Translations under genes and position numbers: made by a program
Notes under the pieces: model-generated
Told to the model about the DNA's origin: nothing
Seen by the model: only the letters and a program-made list of their open reading frames with translations
Database searches by the model: none
Shown here: in pieces, positions 59,818-64,000 of the stretch
Numbering within the stretch: the stretch's first letter is position 1
How the letters are laid out: every line of letters starts with the position of its first letter
Source of the DNA: Poriferisodalis sp965198245
GTDB taxonomy: Bacteria; Actinomycetota; Acidimicrobiia; Acidimicrobiales; Poriferisodalaceae
Length of the DNA stretch: 64,000 nt
Direction: 5' to 3'
Assembly (NCBI RefSeq): GCF_965198245.1
Contig: NZ_OZ240249.1
Location: 310,001 to 374,000, forward strand

Positions 59818-60713
59818 TCAGCCTCAGTCACCGTGCTGACCTTGCTGCATGTCCGCGACCGTAGGTACAGGCGCCGCAGCAGCGAGGTGACCGTCGGTCC
59901 GTCTTGGGACTCTGCCGGAAGCGCGCTGACGGATTTCTCAAACGCCGCCGGGATCAGCTCAGCGAGTTGTTCTGCGCGCTCGATCACATCCTCGGCGGGC
60001 ATCCGCAATGCGTCGGCTGTCGCTTCCCACGCTGATCTGCGGTCTGCGCGCTGCAGGGTGTATCCCCGGCCGATGCGTTGTGGAAGGCGAAGCGTCTTGA
60101 TCGCCTCGTCGTCCGCGGCGTACGGAAGCCCGCTGGCCAAGTCGTACAGCGGGGCGAGCCGGATGTCGCCGTCGTTGCCCAGCATCACGCTGTAGTTCTT
60201 TGCGTGTGCATCGGTGCCGGCGATCACCCAGTTGAAGATCAACGCGTCCCGGTACGCCTCGACGTCCTCGTCGGGAGATGATGAGTGCCAACGCAGCAGT
60301 GCTGATACCTGCTGGATGCCCGGCCCGCCTTTGACCTGGTATTTCTTCCGCGGCTCCACGCCGAGCGCTTGGCAGAAATCCTCTTGGTGCAGTCGTTCAA
60401 CGGAACCGTTCACGAACGTGCGGTCATACCGCTCCACAACGACGGTTTGGATGCCGCCGATGGACAGCCACTCGGTCTTTGCGGCAGGAATGCCGAGGTG
60501 ACGTGCTGCTGACTGCGTGCAGCGCTATAGGGGCGTTGCGTGACCGGCAGCGACAAGGAGACCGCCTTGGCCACGTTCGGCGGCGCTGATCGTGGCACGA
60601 GTCGTCTGAGCGCGTTCAGCGGCTTCGCTCTGGCTCAGCCCGGCGGCGCGTCTGGCGTCACGCAGTGCCAAACCGAGAGCCTCAGGCGTCAGGACGTCTC
60701 GTTCGCCTGGCAT
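59808..60713 (-). pseudogene. Collapsed hipBA toxin-antitoxin remnant
   Basis: From the ATG at 60713 the frame encodes the N-terminal half of a HipB-like HTH protein (L-A-L-R-D-A-R-R-A-A-G-L-S-Q-S-E-A-A, T-R-A-T-I-S-A-A-E-R-G-Q-G), then diverges and stops at a TAG (60525-60527). The same frame continues as the C-terminal half of HipA: A-R-H-L-G-I-P-A-A-K-T-E-W, V-V-V-E-R-Y-D-R, V-I-A-G-T-D-A-H-A-K-N-Y-S with its kinase residues, and L-A-P-L-Y-D-L-A-S. The HipB end and the HipA N-terminal domain are gone, so a deletion likely fused the two. A promoter-like site precedes it. Confidence 0.75.
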
Positions 60714-60719
60714 GCACGA

Positions 60720-60748
60720 AGAATATCAATGACAAATATTTTGGTCAA
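60720..60748 (-). promoter_or_regulatory. Sigma70-type promoter of the hipBA remnant
   Basis: On the minus strand TTGACC (60743-60748) and TATTCT (60720-60725) are 17 bases apart, in an AT-rich patch directly before the hipB start. Within it aatat and atatt form an inverted repeat suitable for autoregulation. Confidence 0.6.
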
Positions 60749-60757
60749 TCACATTGT

Positions 60758-60946
60758 ATGAGCAGAGCAAAGCTCCCAGCCTCAAGCCTGGGCGCACTGC
60801 GCGAAGCGGACCGCGCGGAGGCGGCTGCACTGCGCGAGGCGGACCGCGTCGAGCGCAAGGAAGACCTGCGGTCGGTCAAGGTGCACCACTACACCGTGAT
60901 CGGGTTCATCGTGGCGCTGTTCGTCGCGAACCTGACGTTCCTGTAG
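60758..60946 (+). CDS. Short coiled-coil/tail-anchor protein (paralog of the 15.3-kb gene)
   Basis: 62 residues from the ATG at 60758. It has two A-L-R-E-A-D-R-x-E repeats and then the tail module K-V-H-H-Y-T-V-I-G-F-I-V-A-L-F-V-A-N-L, nearly identical to the gene at 15.3 kb. The N-terminal part of the longer protein is missing, so it may be a degraded or natural short form. It is divergent from the hipBA remnant. Confidence 0.6.
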   Translation: MSRAKLPASSLGALREADRAEAAALREADRVERKEDLRSVKVHHYTVIGFIVALFVANLTFL

Positions 60947-61064
60947 GCCGCTCCGCTGCGGGACGAGGACGAGCTTCTGTTCGCCGTACAGCTTGAACCA
61001 CGCTCCGCTCGGGGCTTGAACAAAGTAGCTACATGTTGCTTCATCGGCTGTTATGTTTGTCTTC

Positions 61065-61355
61065 ATGCGGTCAGTCGGCATCAAGGTGCTCAACAGCCGA
61101 CTCAGCGAGTACGTACGGCTGGCGGCCAGCGGCGAGACCATCCTGGTGACCGACCGCGACCGCGTCGTCGCCGAGATGGGGCCGCCGCAGCCGACCCGCA
61201 GCCCGCTGGTAGCAGATGCTTTCCTGGCAGATCTCGTCCGCAGCGGCGTGCTGAGACCAGGCCTGGTGGCGGCGACAGAGCCTCCGCCTTCGCAGCCGAC
61301 CGCGCCGCTGAGCGAGATCCTCACGGACCTCGACTCGGCCAGAGCCGACCGGTGA
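61065..61355 (+). CDS. Phd/YefM-family antitoxin
   Basis: 96 residues from the ATG at 61065; an earlier start at 61053 adds four residues. The N-terminus V-G-I-K-V-L-N-S-R-L-S-E-Y-V-R-L-A-A-S-G-E-T-I-L-V-T-D-R is typical of Phd/YefM DNA-binding antitoxins, and the Pro-rich C-terminus would bind the toxin. The stop overlaps the toxin start (GTGA at 61352). Confidence 0.88.
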   Translation: MRSVGIKVLNSRLSEYVRLAASGETILVTDRDRVVAEMGPPQPTRSPLVADAFLADLVRSGVLRPGLVAATEPPPSQPTAPLSEILTDLDSARADR

Positions 61356-61753
61356 TCTACCTTGACACCTCTGTTGTGCTCGCCCAGCTATTCAGTGAGG
61401 ACCGTGTGCCGCCCGAATCGCTGTGGGGCCACACGCTCGTGTCCAGCCGGCTGACCGAGTACGAGACCTGGACCCAGCTGCACGGGCGCGGACTGGCCGA
61501 ATCCCACGGCGAGGCCGCTCGGGCGCTGCTGGGCCGGCTGGGACTCGTCGAGCTCGTGCCTGCGGTGCTCGCACGCGCGCTGGAGGCATTCCCGGGTCCG
61601 TCGAGCGTGCGCACGCTCGACGCCTTGCACCTGGCAACATGCGAGTTCTTGCGCGACGCAGGCCAAACCGTGGAACTCGCCAGCTACGGCCGCCGAATGA
61701 ACGACACAGCCCGCGCCATGGGCGTCCCGCTCTTCCCCGACGCCGACGGCTGA
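61352..61753 (+). CDS. PIN-domain toxin (VapC-like)
   Basis: 133 residues, GTG 61352. The acidic metal-binding residues of the PIN domain are placed normally: D in V-I-Y-L-D-T-S, E in L-T-E-Y-E, and D in R-T-L-D-A-L-H-L-A. VapC-type toxins cleave RNA. It is paired with the antitoxin upstream and translationally coupled. Confidence 0.9.
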   Translation: MIYLDTSVVLAQLFSEDRVPPESLWGHTLVSSRLTEYETWTQLHGRGLAESHGEAARALLGRLGLVELVPAVLARALEAFPGPSSVRTLDALHLATCEFLRDAGQTVELASYGRRMNDTARAMGVPLFPDADG

Positions 61754-62018
61754 CACGCCGCGGCGCGGTTCAGCAGCTCGAATCCGCCGAGCTCGATCTC
61801 GGCCCCGGGGCTCCTCGCGTCCCGCCAGCACCCGTCCGTGCCCACGAGTACCCCGTACGCACCCAAAAAATGCCCTGAAAGCGCCCAAAACCGCGCCACG
61901 TCGGTGCGAGCCATCCCCGCCGGCGCTGCCACCCCAAGAACATGACACGCATGTTGGTCCTTGCCGACTGGGAACGGTCCTTGCGTTCGGTTGCACGCGG
62001 GAGGGCTGTAAACGATCG

Positions 62019-62330
62019 GTGGAATTTCGAGATTTGCATGCGAACGGTGACAAGCCGGTCGACTGCGCCCATGGCGGCTCGGGCAGCGTTGGCAGTGCGC
62101 TCGGCAGGGTCCTTGGCAAGCGTGATCGCAGCGAGGACTGGCGCAGCTTCGCCCGCGACATCGGCGTGGACGCCCGCTGGGCCGCCGAACAGATACAGCG
62201 CTTCGCAGCAAACACACCCGCTTGCCTACAAGCCGAGATCGACGCGCTGTCCCCCGACAACAGGTCCAGCGGCATCACCACCCGCCTGCTGGCAGCGATC
62301 ACTCAACGCTGCGACTCCATCACCGCCTGA
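62019..62330 (+). pseudogene. Possible HipA C-terminal remnant
   Basis: From GTG 62019 the frame ends with E-D-W-R-S-F-A-R-D-I-G-V-D-A-R-W-A-A-E-Q-I and A-A-I-T-Q-R-C, a helical pattern that parallels the end of the 59.8-kb HipA fragment (S-A-W-E-A-T-A-D-A-L, then helix, T-x-L-L). No kinase motif is present. It is likely a scrap of another HipA gene, but the match is by pattern only. The 265 bases before it contain nothing I can name. Confidence 0.4.
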
Positions 62331-62399
62331 ACGGCCGAACACACGCCCGACCGCAGCAAAAGTCAGCGCCGCCCGCCGCGATCTGTAACGCGACTTCGG

Positions 62400-63701
62400 T
62401 CACGCCGCCACGAGCTCGGCGATGCCGTGGTTCTCGATCTGGTGTCCGATCACGTAGGAGGACACGCCGAACTCGTCAGCAAGATCGGCGATGAGGTCCT
62501 GATCGACGAACTGAACGGTAATCCTCTCCGCCAAGCTCGCGGATGGGGCCAGGAACTCAGCTGCAAAGGCTCGGTTCCGCTGCTGCCGCTCAGTGTTGGC
62601 TCTCGTGAGCAGAGCGTCGTTGCTGGTTGTCAGCGCCTCGGCCAATGCACGGCAAAACAGAAATCGTTGACTGGTCTCCCCGGCCGCCCTCAACCCGAAT
62701 GACACCGTCTGCGAGTCTCGGGGCCTCACCACTCCATCGATCGACGTCAGCGCACCCAGAGATTGGACGGGCCGGGTGGCCCGGTTCAGCGTCGCGACAT
62801 CGTGGCCAATTGCCTCCGCTAGCTCTGCTGTCGTGGCGATGAGTTCACCGTTGAGGCCGAACACCTGACGGGCCCGCCGCGCCAGCTCATATCCCGCCTG
62901 CCACGGACGGCTCGCATGGTGAGGCAGGTCGCCCGAATGCAGCAGACTTGCCCCAAGCCGAACCTCATTGGGCACCGCCTGCTCCATGGCCTTGTGGATC
63001 GCGGTGCACGCCGCCAGCGGCTCGTCGGGACCCAACGCGGGCAGAGCTTCCTCTCGCAGATCGCCCAGCAACTCTCCGACCTGCAGCACGAGGCTCTTCT
63101 GCGGCTCGTCAAGGTCGTAGGGATCCCTGCCGAGTCCTGCCGCGGTCGCGCAGAACGCCAGCTCGTCGGCATCAGTGGCCTCGATGGCCGCCCACTCTGA
63201 CTGCAGATGCGTGGCGGTGATGCCGCATGCCGCGAGTCGACTCACCACCATGTCAACGAAATCAGAACAGTCCTGCACGAACTGGTCACGATCAACCGTT
63301 ATCGAGCCGCGACTTCGAAACTCGAGCTCGTTCCACTCCGACATCCGGTCGCTCCATACGATGTGCGTCAGTCGGCCAGCCGAGCTGAATCGCACATCGG
63401 GGAAGGCGTAGCCCTCTGCACCGGTCACCAGACTGTGGCGCTGAGCGAACGCCCGATCAGTTCGGTTGAGGAGATTCTCTGCCTCATAGGCGAGGAACCA
63501 CCAATTCGACACCAGCCATTCGGCCATGGGATAGAGAGGGACATAGACAGCGTCACGCAGTGTCCGCGCTCGCTTGTCGTCAACCCGGGTCAGCACCGCA
63601 TTGTCGGCTTGAATGCGTAATGAAGCGAACGTTGCTGCCAGTTCCGGACCCTTGATGCCGGTGCCATCAAGCCATTCGACATCGAAGCGCAGTGCGTTCA
63701 T
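62400..63701 (-). CDS. ImmA/IrrE-like protein without the zinc motif
   Basis: 433 residues from the ATG at 63701. The C-terminal end, R-A-F-A-A-E-F-L-A-P-S-A-S-L-A-E-R and D-E-F-G-V-S-S-Y-V-I-G-H-Q-I-E-N, closely resembles ImmA/IrrE peptidases downstream of their H-E-x-x-H helix. In this protein the expected helix reads F-L-F-C-R-A-L-A-E-A-L, with no histidines. The first 250 residues are an unfamiliar domain (W-L-V-S-N-W-W-F-L-A-Y-E-A-E-N). The start overlaps the stop of the small upstream gene (ATGA), so the two form a unit. It may be a toxin-antitoxin or phage-defence component; that is inference. Confidence 0.6.
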   Translation of the reverse strand: MNALRFDVEWLDGTGIKGPELAATFASLRIQADNAVLTRVDDKRARTLRDAVYVPLYPMAEWLVSNWWFLAYEAENLLNRTDRAFAQRHSLVTGAEGYAFPDVRFSSAGRLTHIVWSDRMSEWNELEFRSRGSITVDRDQFVQDCSDFVDMVVSRLAACGITATHLQSEWAAIEATDADELAFCATAAGLGRDPYDLDEPQKSLVLQVGELLGDLREEALPALGPDEPLAACTAIHKAMEQAVPNEVRLGASLLHSGDLPHHASRPWQAGYELARRARQVFGLNGELIATTAELAEAIGHDVATLNRATRPVQSLGALTSIDGVVRPRDSQTVSFGLRAAGETSQRFLFCRALAEALTTSNDALLTRANTERQQRNRAFAAEFLAPSASLAERITVQFVDQDLIADLADEFGVSSYVIGHQIENHGIAELVAA

Positions 63702-64000
63702 CGGGGCCTCTCCATGTGCAGGGGCCACTCGTCTGGCCTGAGCGGGTAGCCCTTGTACGAACCGTCGCCCTTGTTGACGAGCCGCGCTTCGAAAACCGTG
63801 TCGTCCAGTCGGTGCCACGCATAGCGCGGGTAGCCGTCTTCCCATGGCCCACCGGTCGAGCCAGCGCGCACGGCGGAACGAAGCCAATCCGTGACCACTT
63901 CGGCGTCGTTGTGCTCCCGGGGGCAGATGGACGCGTCGCTGCGAGGACGGGGGTGGCCCGCGAATGTCGGCATGTCCTTGTGCTCAGGGCTGCCGACGTA
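63698..64000 (-). CDS. Small protein paired with the ImmA-like protein (5' end outside window)
   Basis: At least 100 residues; the frame is open to the window edge, so the real start is beyond 64000 unless the ATG at 63973 is used. It has P-R-S-D-A-S-I-C-P and W-L-R-S-A-V-R-A-G, then a basic, Tyr/Trp-rich end (K-G-Y-P-L-R-P-D-E-W-P-L-H). No family is known to me. Its stop overlaps the start of the ImmA-like gene by four bases. Confidence 0.6.
   Translation of the reverse strand, partial: YVGSPEHKDMPTFAGHPRPRSDASICPREHNDAEVVTDWLRSAVRAGSTGGPWEDGYPRYAWHRLDDTVFEARLVNKGDGSYKGYPLRPDEWPLHMERPR

Noticed and set aside
61754..62018. Gene between the PIN toxin and the HipA-like scrap
   Set aside because: Open frames exist on both strands but none has a start with RBS, family pattern or credible composition.

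Overview
The window is high-GC, gene-dense DNA from an actinobacterium. Three WhiB regulators, a GlnR-type orphan response regulator beside two glutamine synthetases, a SenX3/RegX3-type two-component pair and a DUF2342 zincin-like protein all point there. MreB, a MeaA-type acyl-CoA mutase and the general gene content make the class Acidimicrobiia my best guess, but this is inference without any database search.

Layout. 0-10.5 kb is mostly housekeeping: the tail of a cadherin-like surface protein, a DCC-family oxidoreductase, meaA, aat, a cyclophilin, aspartate kinase and asd (first two steps of the aspartate pathway), a beta-hydroxyacid dehydrogenase, tRNA-Pro, and an NfeD-like protein. 10.5-14.3 kb holds a whiB and a selenocysteine operon, selA-selB, with a compact tRNA-like element and a long hairpin between the two genes. 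The real tRNA-Sec (UCA anticodon) lies 17 kb away at 29.6 kb. 14.4-22 kb has a NUDIX hydrolase, a coiled-coil/membrane-tail protein, a broken FnIII-RCC1 exported protein, Mrp and an A-type Fe-S carrier, an unusual shortened molybdenum-hydroxylase-like protein, and small oxidoreductase/RidA genes. 22-27.3 kb is a nitrogen block: glnR, glutamine synthetase I, glutamine synthetase II behind three 16-bp repeats, and glutamine-dependent NAD synthetase. 27.4-29.5 kb has a principal-type sigma factor and a phosphoesterase.

29.8-33.7 kb is a compact Tad/Flp pilus operon (tadZ-tadA-tadB-tadC-flp-tadE) with start/stop overlaps. 33.8-35.2 kb has two more whiB genes, tatA and a small acidic protein. 35.2-42.2 kb is a full phosphate locus, pstSCAB-phoU-histidine kinase-response regulator, preceded by an array of 11-bp PhoP-box-like repeats. 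42-50 kb has an MFS transporter, a zincin-like protein, a reductase-like protein, moaE, a disordered membrane protein, mreB and a substrate-binding lipoprotein. 50-52 kb has a HEAT-repeat protein and a membrane Lon/PDZ protease. 52-59.7 kb holds an acyltransferase-like membrane protein and three paralogous polytopic membrane proteins with a PIG-L lipoprotein inserted between the second and third.

59.8-64 kb is an accessory region: a collapsed hipBA remnant, a Phd/PIN toxin-antitoxin pair, another HipA-like scrap, and at the edge a pair made of a small protein and a larger ImmA/IrrE-like protein that lacks the zinc motif.

Points most worth a second look: the tRNA-like element in the sel operon, the altered SelB G4 motif, three likely CTG start codons (mreB, tadE, molybdenum-hydroxylase-like gene), the shortened hydroxylase, the triplicated membrane family, and two PhoP-box arrays.
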